Below, piece by piece: positions 1 to 7,766 of a DNA stretch of 64,000 nt. The DNA lies in NCBI RefSeq assembly GCF_900163695.1, contig NZ_FUIC01000003.1, positions 62,001 through 126,000 on the forward strand, in the 5' to 3' direction. This DNA comes from Gulosibacter sp. 10 (lineage in GTDB: Bacteria > Actinomycetota > Actinomycetes > Actinomycetales > Microbacteriaceae). The number at the start of each line of letters is the position of its first letter. Positions within the stretch are counted from its first letter, which is position 1. A program made the position numbers and the translations under genes. A model generated the notes under the pieces. The model had not been told where the DNA came from. It saw only the letters and a list, made by a program, of their open reading frames with translations, and ran no database searches.

Positions 1-258
1 CACGCTCGTCCGGAACACGACGTCCTGGGGATGATCGGCGGGCATTCCCGCGTCTCGGACCCGGTCGGCGATGCCGAGCCGGCGGAAGGCCTCCATTGTC
101 CGCGCCGAGACATGATTGCACTTGACGTCCGGTGCTCGGGCGAACTCGTCGGATTCGACGACGATGGAGCGTACGCCGTGGGCGTCGAGGTTCATCGCGG
201 CCAGCAGCCCGACGGGGCCGCCGCCGATGATGAGGACGTCGGTGTCGTATTCGTTCAT
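1..258 (-). CDS. FAD-dependent aromatic monooxygenase (PheA/TfdB type), N-terminal part only
   Basis: This gene enters from the left edge on the minus strand, so only its first 86 codons are present. The protein begins MNEYDTDVLIIGGGPVGLLA, with the dinucleotide-binding motif GGGPVG of the flavoprotein monooxygenase superfamily, followed by a long invariant-looking beta-alpha-beta stretch ending in an acidic residue (VVESDE) that normally binds the FAD ribose. A CNHVSARTME segment and a RLGIADRVRD segment match the substrate-hydroxylase branch (phenol, resorcinol and similar). It starts 32 bp after the end of the transporter gene upstream, so the two probably form one operon for uptake and hydroxylation of an aromatic compound. 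The exact substrate cannot be told. Confidence 0.85.
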   Translation of the reverse strand, partial: MNEYDTDVLIIGGGPVGLLAAMNLDAHGVRSIVVESDEFARAPDVKCNHVSARTMEAFRRLGIADRVRDAGMPADHPQDVVFRTSV

Positions 259-290
259 GGAACTGGTCCTTCCGCGGTGCACGGGCGTGT

Positions 291-1619
291 TCACTTGATC
301 GTGTGGAGGTCGCGCTTGCGGCCTTCGGGGGCCAGGAACAGGGCTGCGATGCACAGCAGCAGGATGCCGATCCAGACAGCGGCCAGGAGGGGCAGCCCGC
401 CGGAGGAAGCGATGACGGCTCCCGCGATCATGGGGGTGAAGCCGGCGCCGAGGGCGGAGGCCCCCTGGAAGGCGAGCGAGGCGCCCGTGAACCGCACCGA
501 GGTCGGGAAGAGCTCGGCGAGGAAGGCCGCGAGCGGGCCGAGGATGACGCCCTGAATGCCCTGGGCTACGATCACGCCGACCGCGAAGAGCGCCGTGTCG
601 CCCGAGGCGATCATGGCCAGCAGGGGATAGGCGAACAGCACCGCCGCGACGATGCCGGCGAGGATCACCGGTCGCCGGCCCAGCCGATCGCTGAGCCTGG
701 CCGCGAGGATCGTCATGACGAACAGCGCGATCGCGGACGCGAGCTTCGCGTTGAGCGCGCCCGTCTCGTCGGCGCCGCTGGCGGTGGCGTAGGAGAGCCC
801 CCACACGCTGGCGATCCCGGAGATGGTGAGCTGGCTGATCGCGACGAGCGTGCCCAGGACGAGCACCTTGGGCGACTTGGCGAGGACCTCGAGGAGCGGG
901 ACGCGCCGCTTGTCGGCCTCGCGGTCGAAGCTCTGGAAGAGCGGGCTCTCCACGACCTTGAGCCGGACGATCAGCCCGATCCCGACGAGCACGATGCTGA
1001 GGAGGAACGGAACGCGCCAGCCCCAGGAGAGGAACTGCTCGTCGGACAGGAGCGAGAACAGGCCCAGGATGCCGGCGGAGAGGATGGACCCGGCGGGCGC
1101 GCCGAGATTGGCGAAGGAGGCGGCGAAGCCCCGTTTGCCGCCGGGGGCGTGCTCAAGCGCGATGAGCATCGCGCCGCCCCACTCGCCGCCGACCGCGAAG
1201 CCCTGGACGACTCGCAGAGCGACGAGGAGGATCGGCGCGGCGGCGCCGATCTGGGCATAGGTGGGAAGCAGCCCGATGAGCGTGGTCGCGAGGCCCATGA
1301 GGAGCATCGTGGTGACGAGCACCCCCTTGCGGCCGAGCTTGTCGCCGTAGTGGCCGAAGACGATGCCGCCGAGCGGCCGGGCCACGTAGCCCGCGGCGAG
1401 CGTCGCGAACGAGGCGATCATCGCGATCGCGGGATCGAGGTCCACGAAGAAGATCCTGCCGAACACCAGGGCTGCGGCACTCGCGTAGAGCATGAAGTCG
1501 TAGAACTCGATGGCGCTGCCGAGGAAGCTGGAGGCGAGGATCCGACGCATCTGCGGGGTGCGCAGCGACTCCTCGGTCGGCGGCGGGGCTGTGGGGGAGG
1601 TCGTTCCGGTACTCATCAT
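291..1619 (-). CDS. MHS-family MFS transporter (metabolite:proton symporter)
   Basis: A 442-residue integral membrane protein with about 12 hydrophobic segments. The opening SSFLGSAIEFYDFMLYASAA and the GDKLGRKGVL loop are hallmarks of the metabolite:H+ symporter (ShiA/ProP-like) branch of the major facilitator superfamily; RVVQGFAVGGEWGGAMLI and the second-half loop RLSDRLGRRPVI also fit. Two tandem ATGs start it (1619 and 1616); AAGGAG lies 5 and 8 bases upstream of them, so the second could be the real start. It is divergent from the LysR gene and is followed by the FAD monooxygenase, which suggests import of a carboxylated aromatic or similar organic acid (inference). Confidence 0.9.
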   Translation of the reverse strand: MMSTGTTSPTAPPPTEESLRTPQMRRILASSFLGSAIEFYDFMLYASAAALVFGRIFFVDLDPAIAMIASFATLAAGYVARPLGGIVFGHYGDKLGRKGVLVTTMLLMGLATTLIGLLPTYAQIGAAAPILLVALRVVQGFAVGGEWGGAMLIALEHAPGGKRGFAASFANLGAPAGSILSAGILGLFSLLSDEQFLSWGWRVPFLLSIVLVGIGLIVRLKVVESPLFQSFDREADKRRVPLLEVLAKSPKVLVLGTLVAISQLTISGIASVWGLSYATASGADETGALNAKLASAIALFVMTILAARLSDRLGRRPVILAGIVAAVLFAYPLLAMIASGDTALFAVGVIVAQGIQGVILGPLAAFLAELFPTSVRFTGASLAFQGASALGAGFTPMIAGAVIASSGGLPLLAAVWIGILLLCIAALFLAPEGRKRDLHTIK

Positions 1620-1676
1620 CGAGTCTCCTTGGTCATCGGCGAACGGGTGCCTTCGACGACCAGCCTGGTGAACGGG

Positions 1677-1705
1677 TGCAATTAAGGCAAGCGCAATAGA
1701 TTGCA
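1677..1705. promoter_or_regulatory. Candidate LysR operator between divergent genes
   Basis: The 108-bp gap between the divergent transporter and LysR genes contains nested inverted repeats: TGCAAT at 1677-1682 with ATTGCA at 1700-1705, and the tight palindrome GCAATAGATTGC at 1693-1704. LysR-type proteins usually bind such interrupted dyads in the shared promoter of the divergent target gene. The palindrome is seen directly; the assignment to the adjacent regulator is inference. Confidence 0.5.
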
Positions 1706-1727
1706 CAGATAGTTTAGGGTTGCTTAT

Positions 1728-2645
1728 ATGGCCTCCCTCAATCTCAGCCTGCGTCATCTCGAGGTGTTCTGCGCGGTCGTCGAACGGGGCAGCCTCAGCG
1801 ACGCGGCGCACTTCCTCCACGTCTCGCCGAGCGGGATCTCGCTCGCGCTGACGGAGCTCGAGCGCCGGATCGGCACGCAGCTGACCGTGCGGATCCGGGG
1901 CAAGGGCGTGGCGATCACGCCTGCGGGGCACTCGGTCTACCGCTCGGCGAAGAAGGCGATCCATGCGGTGGAGGAGATCGACACCGCCGTAGCGGCGGCG
2001 CGCGGCGAGGTGGCCGGACCGCTTCGCATCGGGGTGTTCACCACGCTGTCGCCGTGGGTGTTCCCCGCCATGGCGGAGTTCTTCGCGACGGCGCACCCGG
2101 GGGTCTCGCTCGAGGTGGAGGAGGAGCCCTCCTCAGCGCTGCAGGCCATGCTCCTCGACGGTGAGCTCGATGCCGCCATCTTGTACGAGAACCACCTCGT
2201 GGGCGATGTCGACTCCCAGCTGATCACCCCCGTGCGGCTTCAGCTGGCGCTCTCCGCGGAGCATCCGCTCGCCGAGTCCGAGGCGGTCTCGCTGCAGAGT
2301 CTGCGGGACGACCACGCGATCATCTTCGGCGTCCGACCGGTCTCGGACCACGTCGAGGAAGTGCTCAGGGACGCCGGCCTCCCGCTGCGGGTTCGGTGGC
2401 GGAGCCGCAACATCGAGACGGTCCGGGCGCTCGTCGCCCGGAACCTCGGGTACGCCGTCATCATGGGCCGGCCCCACGGGGATCACAGCTACGAGGGGAA
2501 GCCGATCGTGTACCGGCCGATCGCGGAGGAGCTGCCGCCCAACGCCCTCGTGATGGCCACGGCCCGGGGCACGCAGCCCACGGCCAAGGTACAATCCCTG
2601 CTCCGGTTCTGCCGCGAGGAGCTGAGCGGGCTGTGGCAGCGCTGA
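1728..2645 (+). CDS. LysR-family transcriptional regulator
   Basis: A 305-residue protein of normal LysR length. Residues about 5-65 form the winged helix-turn-helix (LRHLEVFCAVVERGSLSDAA, then SPSGISLALTELERRIG), and residues about 95-300 form the two-lobed periplasmic-binding-protein-like effector domain (PLRIGVFTTLSPWVFP, DAAILYEN, VRALVARNLGYAVIMG). It is transcribed away from the MHS transporter and FAD monooxygenase genes, the usual arrangement for a LysR activator and its catabolic target operon. The co-inducer is unknown, probably the transported aromatic substrate. Confidence 0.92.
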   Translation: MASLNLSLRHLEVFCAVVERGSLSDAAHFLHVSPSGISLALTELERRIGTQLTVRIRGKGVAITPAGHSVYRSAKKAIHAVEEIDTAVAAARGEVAGPLRIGVFTTLSPWVFPAMAEFFATAHPGVSLEVEEEPSSALQAMLLDGELDAAILYENHLVGDVDSQLITPVRLQLALSAEHPLAESEAVSLQSLRDDHAIIFGVRPVSDHVEEVLRDAGLPLRVRWRSRNIETVRALVARNLGYAVIMGRPHGDHSYEGKPIVYRPIAEELPPNALVMATARGTQPTAKVQSLLRFCREELSGLWQR

Positions 2646-2757
2646 GCGATGCGCCGGGATGCTTCGGGTGCATCGACGATCCTCCTACGACCGGTCGGCG
2701 CGGACTCCTCCGGGGCTCATGGCGGCTGCGCACGGCGACGCCGCTAGGGTGGAGCCC

Positions 2758-3888
2758 ATGAGTCCCACTGGCATCGATGCGCAGAGCCCCGAAGTCGACC
2801 CGGCCCCGCCCGCCGAGGAGGAGCGCGATCTCGTCCTGCGCCTGCGCGATCTCTCGATCTCGTTCGGGCCCCGGCTCGGCTCCGACGACCGCCGGGTGCT
2901 GTCCGGCGTCACCGTCGACCTCGAGCGCGGCGGCATCCTCGGCGTCCTCGGGTCCTCCGGCAGCGGCAAGACCGCGCTCGGGCAGGTGCTCTCGGGTCGT
3001 GCGATGATCAGCGAGGACGCGCAGGAGTGGCCGTGGATCTCCGGCGGCGATGCGATGGCCGCCGGGATCGACCTGCGTCGGCCGGGCCGGGAGGATCGGC
3101 GCCGCCTGACTCTCGACATCGGCTATCTCGCGCCGAACTCCGGGGACCGGCTGCGCAGCGATCTCACGGTGGCCGAGAATATCGCCGACCCCGTGCTCCG
3201 CCGGGATCGCGACTTCGACCGCCGGGCGCTCGGCCGCGCTGCCGCGATGCTCATCGACGCCGTGGACCTCGAGCTCGGCATCCTCAACCGCTTCCCCTTC
3301 GAGCTGAGCCGCGGCCAGCGGCAGCGCGTGGCCTTCGCACAGGCGCTCATCGTCGAGCCGAGCCTGCTGATCGTCGATGAGCCCACACAGGGCGTGGACA
3401 TCTTCGCGCAGCCGGCCCTCATGTCGCTGCTCGAGCGGCTCAACCGCGCTCGGGGCATGAGCATCCTCGTCATCAGCAACGATTTCGCCACCGTCGAGCG
3501 CCTCACGAGCGACGTCCTGGTATGCCACCGCGGCAGCGTCATCGCCCAGGGCGGGATCGAGCGGATCCTGACCGAGACCGAGGATCCCTTCCTCGTCCGG
3601 ATGCGGGAGGCGAGGGAGTTCGCGAGCACGCCCGTCGAGGGCGACCTCGATCGGGATTCGCAGGCCGCGGTCGATCGCGTGGTGGAGGGGCTCTTCGCAG
3701 ACGAGGACCCGGAGGAGGTCTCCCGCGACGCGGCGGAGGACGAGCGCCGCGAGCTGCTCGAGCACCGGCCCGAGTTCGCGCGCTTCCAGACCCGGCAGGC
3801 CGGGGAAGACAGGGGCGACGTTCAGGATGAGGCAGGCGGGCCCGAAGCCGGCCCGCACGAGGAGCACGAGGAGAAGGAGCAGGGATGA
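2758..3888 (+). CDS. Orphan ABC-type ATPase lacking canonical H-loop histidine
   Basis: A 376-residue protein with one ATP-binding cassette: Walker A GSSGSGKT (K71), signature LSRGQRQRVA (183-192), Walker B LLIVDEPT (203-210). The general look is of an oligopeptide-transporter ATPase. Two things are odd: the switch position reads VISND (Asn241) where almost all ABC ATPases have His, and the expected Q-loop stretch reads LAPNSGD without an obvious Gln. After residue about 300 comes a long charged tail rich in Glu, Asp and Arg. No permease lies nearby. Its stop overlaps the next start as ATGA, so it is translationally coupled to the dehydrogenase. The start chosen has GGTGGAG just upstream; an ATG at 2719 is an alternative. 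Function unknown; a regulatory or non-transport role is possible. Confidence 0.75.
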   Translation: MSPTGIDAQSPEVDPAPPAEEERDLVLRLRDLSISFGPRLGSDDRRVLSGVTVDLERGGILGVLGSSGSGKTALGQVLSGRAMISEDAQEWPWISGGDAMAAGIDLRRPGREDRRRLTLDIGYLAPNSGDRLRSDLTVAENIADPVLRRDRDFDRRALGRAAAMLIDAVDLELGILNRFPFELSRGQRQRVAFAQALIVEPSLLIVDEPTQGVDIFAQPALMSLLERLNRARGMSILVISNDFATVERLTSDVLVCHRGSVIAQGGIERILTETEDPFLVRMREAREFASTPVEGDLDRDSQAAVDRVVEGLFADEDPEEVSRDAAEDERRELLEHRPEFARFQTRQAGEDRGDVQDEAGGPEAGPHEEHEEKEQG

Positions 3889-4883
3889 CGGGGTTCAACC
3901 ACCGCGAAGTGCTGAGCGAGGAACCGACGCCGGTTCCCGATGATCGACGGCCGGAGCCCGGGGAGATCGCGGTGCTGCCGGTCCGCGATCGCGAACGGCC
4001 GGAGGTCCAGGCGGTCCGTGACGCCGGCGGCGTCGTGGCGCCGCTCTCCGAGGCCACTCGCGGGCTCGTCTACACCTCGTACAGCAACGTCGACGAGCTC
4101 GTGGACGCGCTCGAACGGTACCCCGACATCGGCTGGGTGCAGCTGCCGTTCGCCGGCATCGACGTCTACGCGGAGCGCATCGCCCCCTACGCCGAGCGCG
4201 GCGTGCTCTTCACCTCGGCGAAGGGCGCGTACGCGCAGCCCGTCGCCGAGCACGCCCTCATGCTCACCCTCGCGCTCCAGCGGAATCTCCCGGTGCGGCT
4301 GCGCGCGGACTCGTGGGGGCGCAAGTTCGGCCGGTCGCTGTACGGCGCCGACGTCGTCATCGTGGGCGCGGGTGGCATCGCCAAGGAGTACATGCGGCTG
4401 CTGGAGCCGTTCGGGGCGCGGATCACCGTGGTCCGGCGCCGCGACGGCGAGGTCGCCGGCGCCGATCAGACCGTGACCACCGATCGCCTCGACGAGATCC
4501 TGCCGGACGCGGACGTCGTCATGCTCGCCGCCGCGGCGACGAGCGAGACGCGCTCGCTCATCGACCGCGACCGCCTCCGTGCCATGAAGCCGAACGCGGT
4601 GCTCGTGAACATCGCGCGGGGACCGCTGGTGGACACGGACGCGCTGGTCGAGGCGCTCGAGGCGGGCGAGATCTACGGCGCCGGGCTCGACGTCACCGAC
4701 CCCGAGCCGCTCCCGGAGGGGCATCCGCTCTATTCGAGCGAGCGGTGCATCATCACGCCGCATTCCGCGGATACACCCGAAATGACCCAGCCGCTGATTG
4801 AGCGGCGGATCCGCGACAACGTGCGCGCCTTCCTCGAGACGGGCGCGTTCGTGGGCGTCGCGAACCCCGCCGAGGGATACTAG
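3885..4883 (+). CDS. D-isomer-specific 2-hydroxyacid dehydrogenase
   Basis: A 332-residue NAD(P)-dependent dehydrogenase of the D-2-hydroxyacid family, which interconverts 2-keto acids and D-2-hydroxy acids in the cytosol. The Rossmann motif GAGGIAKE is near residue 160. The catalytic Arg lies in NIARGPLVDTDAL, the Glu in DVTDPEPLPEGHPL and the catalytic His in IITPHSAD, in the usual order, so the enzyme should be active. Its ATG overlaps the stop of the preceding ABC-type ATPase gene by 4 bp. The natural substrate cannot be derived; glyoxylate/hydroxypyruvate-like and phosphoglycerate-like acids are possible. Confidence 0.9.
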   Translation: MTGFNHREVLSEEPTPVPDDRRPEPGEIAVLPVRDRERPEVQAVRDAGGVVAPLSEATRGLVYTSYSNVDELVDALERYPDIGWVQLPFAGIDVYAERIAPYAERGVLFTSAKGAYAQPVAEHALMLTLALQRNLPVRLRADSWGRKFGRSLYGADVVIVGAGGIAKEYMRLLEPFGARITVVRRRDGEVAGADQTVTTDRLDEILPDADVVMLAAAATSETRSLIDRDRLRAMKPNAVLVNIARGPLVDTDALVEALEAGEIYGAGLDVTDPEPLPEGHPLYSSERCIITPHSADTPEMTQPLIERRIRDNVRAFLETGAFVGVANPAEGY

Positions 4884-4926
4884 AATCACGCGCTGACCAG
4901 GGTTTTCACCCCTCACGGCGGCTCGA

Positions 4927-4957
4927 TTTCACTTTCGCCGAATCATGGTGGTAGAGT
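4927..4957 (+). promoter_or_regulatory. Possible promoter of tRNA-Asn
   Basis: TTTCAC at 4927-4932 and TAGAGT at 4952-4957 are separated by 19 bp and lie 13 bp before the mature tRNA 5' end. They are acceptable but not strong matches to primary sigma-factor -35 and -10 elements. Confidence 0.35.
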
Positions 4958-4970
4958 ATTCGAGTTGTCA

Positions 4971-5042
4971 TCCCCGATAGCTCAATGGCAGAGCAGCCGG
5001 CTGTTAACCGGCAGGTTGTTGGTTCGAGTCCAACTCGGGGAG
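4971..5042 (+). tRNA. tRNA-Asn (GTT anticodon)
   Basis: The 72-nt sequence folds as a complete cloverleaf: acceptor stem TCCCCGA/TCGGGGA, D-stem beginning GCTC, anticodon stem-loop with loop CTGTTAA (anticodon GTT), and T-loop GTTCGAGTC. The discriminator base is G and CCA is not encoded. Confidence 0.96.
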
Positions 5043-5056
5043 CTCAGCATTGGAAG

Positions 5057-5088
5057 AGGCTCGGGATCATCTCCATGATCCCGAGCCT
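5057..5088 (+). terminator. Hairpin terminator after tRNA-Asn
   Basis: A perfect 14-bp inverted repeat (AGGCTCGGGATCAT at 5057-5070 and its complement at 5075-5088) with a 4-nt CTCC loop, 14 bases after the tRNA, followed by TTCCCTCC. The stem is strong, although the T-tract is short. Confidence 0.75.
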
Positions 5089-5150
5089 TCCCTCCGGCGG
5101 CCGCCTCGGAGGGCGCCGTCCGAGCAGGCGATGCTCCCTATACTGACGCT

Positions 5151-5813
5151 ATGACTTCCGCCCCACTGCGCCTGCGACTGCTCAACGACTACGAGATCGT
5201 GGTGGCCGGACTCCGGACGATGCTCGAGCCCTTCGCCGATCGGGTCCGCGTCGTCGAGACACAGGTCCGGGAGGAGGGGGATCGGCGCGTCGACCTCACG
5301 CTGTACGACACCTTCGGCAGCGCACGGCCGGATCTCGAGCACATCGAGGAGCTCCTCGAGGACCCCGCCGCCGGTACCGTCGTCGTCTACACCTGGAATC
5401 TCCGGAGCGAGTCGGTGCACGGCGCGCTGGAGCGCGGTTGCGGGGGATACCTGCACAAGTCGCTCGACGCCGCGGAGCTCGTGCGGTCGCTCGAGCAGAT
5501 CGGGGCGGGCGGCGTCATCGCGCCCGACGCAGGCCTCGTGGACGACGCCGAAACGGCCGCCGCGGAGCCGGAGACGGCGCCGGAATGGGCATGGCCGGGG
5601 CAGCGGGAGGGACTCACCCCGCGCGAGGCCGAAGTGGTCGCGCTGATCACGCGCGGCTTCACGAACTCCGAGATCGCGGCCCGGAGCTACATCAGCATCA
5701 ACTCGCTGAAGTCCTACATCCGGTCGGCCTACCGGAAGATGGGCGTGGAGCGCCGCTCGCAGGCGGTGCGATGGGGCATCGAGCACGGGATGCTGCCGCG
5801 GGAGCACGCCTGA
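5151..5813 (+). CDS. LuxR-type response regulator, orphan
   Basis: A 220-residue two-domain regulator. Residues 1-130 are receiver-like: acidic pocket residue in LLNDYE, probable phospho-acceptor Asp in LTLYDTFG, Thr in VVVYTWN and Lys in GYLHKSL, in the canonical order. Residues about 155-215 form the LuxR/GerE helix-turn-helix (LTPREAEVVALITRGFTNSE, ISINSLKSYIRSAYRKM). No histidine kinase gene is adjacent, so it is an orphan or pairs with a distant kinase. The first acidic pocket appears reduced (one Asp after Asn), so phosphorylation-independent action is possible. The gene ends 19 bp before the convergent glycosyltransferase gene. Confidence 0.88.
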   Translation: MTSAPLRLRLLNDYEIVVAGLRTMLEPFADRVRVVETQVREEGDRRVDLTLYDTFGSARPDLEHIEELLEDPAAGTVVVYTWNLRSESVHGALERGCGGYLHKSLDAAELVRSLEQIGAGGVIAPDAGLVDDAETAAAEPETAPEWAWPGQREGLTPREAEVVALITRGFTNSEIAARSYISINSLKSYIRSAYRKMGVERRSQAVRWGIEHGMLPREHA

Positions 5814-5832
5814 CGCGATCGCCGTCCATCAA

Positions 5833-6918
5833 TCACCGGCGGAGCAGATCTGCATACAACGATCGATGGGCCTCGACCAGCCACTCGCGCTGGGCGCGCC
5901 GCTCCGCGACGCGGGCCCTCGGCGGGGTGCGCTCCGCGGCCCGGCGCAGTGCGAGGCGCAGCGACTCAGCATCCGGGCGGCCGGCGTCGTCCGCGCGGTA
6001 TCGAAGCATCGGCGCCTGCTCCGAGAGGCGGCCCACTCCCCGGGGAGCGATGCTCCAGGTGCCGAGATCGAAGCACTCCTCGACCCATCCGGAGTGGGTG
6101 GCCCAGCGGTACGGCAGGATGAGCGCGTCCCATCCCTCCAGCTGCCGCCACAGGGCCTCCTCGGCCACGCGCCCTCCCCAGGACACGAGAAACCCGGGGC
6201 GCGCCTCCAGGCGCTCCAGCAGCCGCAGCAGTGCGAGATCCCGGCGCGGGAAGCCCGGCCGGCGGACCTCGTCGTGGAGGCGGACGTGGACGCTCGCCCC
6301 GGGGCACTCGGGCAGCACGCCCAGCAGGCACTCGAGCAGCGGCCGAGCTGCGAGATTCGCCCGCAGAGCGCCCAGCTGGATGCCGATGCGCAGGTTCCGC
6401 CCGCGTTCGAGCGCGGTGCGAGGCTCCGCCGGTCGCGCCATCCGCTCCAGGTCGACCATGTGCGGATGGGGGAGTACCAGCGGCCGGCGACCCCAGCGGG
6501 CCTCCACCTCCGCCGCCGCGCCGGGCGTCAGCGTGACGAGCCGGTCGGCGTGCGCGATCAGCAGCGCCGACCGGGCGAGGTGCGCCTCCTGCCCCTCGAG
6601 ATGAGGATTGACGAGGTCGTGCACCGTGAACACCAGCGGGAGCGCCAGCGCCCGCAGCTCCTCGAGCCAGTGCCGGAGCTGTTCGAGCGAGCGGTGCTCG
6701 AAGCCGAAGTGCAGGTGGACGATGTCGAATCGGGCCCGACGCCGCCGCAGCCAGTCGGGATCCAAACCGGGATGGGGCCACCAGGCCCCGGCCGGCAGCC
6801 CCGGCGTCACCGGATCGCGCAGCACCCGCACGTCGCCGCCGGGGGAGGCCAGCGCGTGCCGGACGTAGCGGTGCCCGGCCGGAATCGACAGGACGCGGAT
6901 CGGCGGACGCCCGGTCAT
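5833..6918 (-). CDS. Glycosyltransferase, GT-B fold (fourth gene of cluster)
   Basis: A 361-residue protein with GT-B style features: an N-terminal half with FDIVHLHFGFEHRS and LVFTVHDLVNPH, typical acceptor-side elements, and a C-terminal half with VSWGGRVAEEALWRQL and DALILPYRWATHSGWVEECF, which resembles the donor-binding end. The E-x7-E motif is weak. Its ATG overlaps the stop of the preceding GT2-like gene by 4 bp, making it the last of four coupled glycosyltransferases. It probably adds a sugar to a cell-surface glycan or glycolipid made by the cluster; donor and acceptor unknown. Confidence 0.75.
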   Translation of the reverse strand: MTGRPPIRVLSIPAGHRYVRHALASPGGDVRVLRDPVTPGLPAGAWWPHPGLDPDWLRRRRARFDIVHLHFGFEHRSLEQLRHWLEELRALALPLVFTVHDLVNPHLEGQEAHLARSALLIAHADRLVTLTPGAAAEVEARWGRRPLVLPHPHMVDLERMARPAEPRTALERGRNLRIGIQLGALRANLAARPLLECLLGVLPECPGASVHVRLHDEVRRPGFPRRDLALLRLLERLEARPGFLVSWGGRVAEEALWRQLEGWDALILPYRWATHSGWVEECFDLGTWSIAPRGVGRLSEQAPMLRYRADDAGRPDAESLRLALRRAAERTPPRARVAERRAQREWLVEAHRSLYADLLRR

Positions 6919-7766
6919 GCGGCCGGTCCCCAGTTCCCGCGCTCGTCGCGGCGCGCGAGTCCCAGCCGTTCGAATTCGAGCAGCCAGCCCTGCATCGGCC
7001 ACCATCCCCAGCGGCGGTGGAACACCGCCGCGTTGCGGAGGATCGAGCGAAGATGCTGCACGGGCGGATCCCGGGTCTCGTGGTACTGGTGGTACACCGG
7101 GCAGCCGCCGAGCCACGAGAGGCTGCCGGACATCGAGCGCACCGTGACCGCGAAGTCCGTGTCCTCCGCGCCGTAGCCGACGTAGCCCTCGTCGAACCCG
7201 CCTGCGAGCTCGAAATCCTTGGCGCGCATCGCGAACGAGAGCGACCAGAACAGCTCGAATCGCGGCTCGTCCCGCCACTCGCCCTCGGAGAGCGCGGGCT
7301 GCCCCTCGCGTCGGACGCCGAGGCGATCCAGGTCGGCGACCGGGTAGGGCGCATCGCCGAGCCGGGGCGGGAGATAGAACACCTCTCCGCACCAGAGCGC
7401 GGGGGAGGCCGCCCGCCGCTCCCTCACGGCGCGCGCGTAGCGGGAGACGAGCCGCGGCCCGGGGATGCAGTCGACGTCGAGGAAGACGAGCACCTCCGCG
7501 CCGAGCCCGATGGCGGCGGCCGCACCGCGATTGCGCGCCGCCGCGAGCGGAAGGCCGTCCTCGTGCTCGTCGATGCGCACGATCACGGTCTCCCAGGGAA
7601 CGGATCCGCGCGGCGGCGTCTCCGCCTCGATCATCGGATCGCCCATCGCCACGATCACATGCCACCGGGGCGGGGCCTCCTGACGGGCGAGCCCGCCGAT
7701 CTGCTCGCGCAGGTGCCGGTGCCGCCCCTGGACGATGGTCAGCACCGCGACATCGGGGGCGCTCAT
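6915..7766 (-). CDS. Family-2-like glycosyltransferase with galactosyltransferase-type C-terminus
   Basis: A 283-residue GT-A type enzyme. It opens with VAVLTIVQGRHRHLREQI, has LAAARNRGAAAA and the metal-binding LDVDC near residue 97, and then the galactosyltransferase-C segment GGFDEGYVGYGAEDTDFA near residue 205, which supplies the catalytic base in the related GT7/GT27 group. No membrane segment is evident, so it is cytosolic or peripheral. Start and stop both overlap neighbouring genes by 4 bp, so it is tightly co-translated with them. Confidence 0.85.
   Translation of the reverse strand: MSAPDVAVLTIVQGRHRHLREQIGGLARQEAPPRWHVIVAMGDPMIEAETPPRGSVPWETVIVRIDEHEDGLPLAAARNRGAAAAIGLGAEVLVFLDVDCIPGPRLVSRYARAVRERRAASPALWCGEVFYLPPRLGDAPYPVADLDRLGVRREGQPALSEGEWRDEPRFELFWSLSFAMRAKDFELAGGFDEGYVGYGAEDTDFAVTVRSMSGSLSWLGGCPVYHQYHETRDPPVQHLRSILRNAAVFHRRWGWWPMQGWLLEFERLGLARRDERGNWGPAA

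Noticed and set aside
303-1685. Long plus-strand open frame opposite the MHS transporter
   Set aside because: Composition is charged low complexity (Glu/Arg/Gly), typical of antisense shadows in GC-rich DNA, and the minus-strand frame is a clear transporter.
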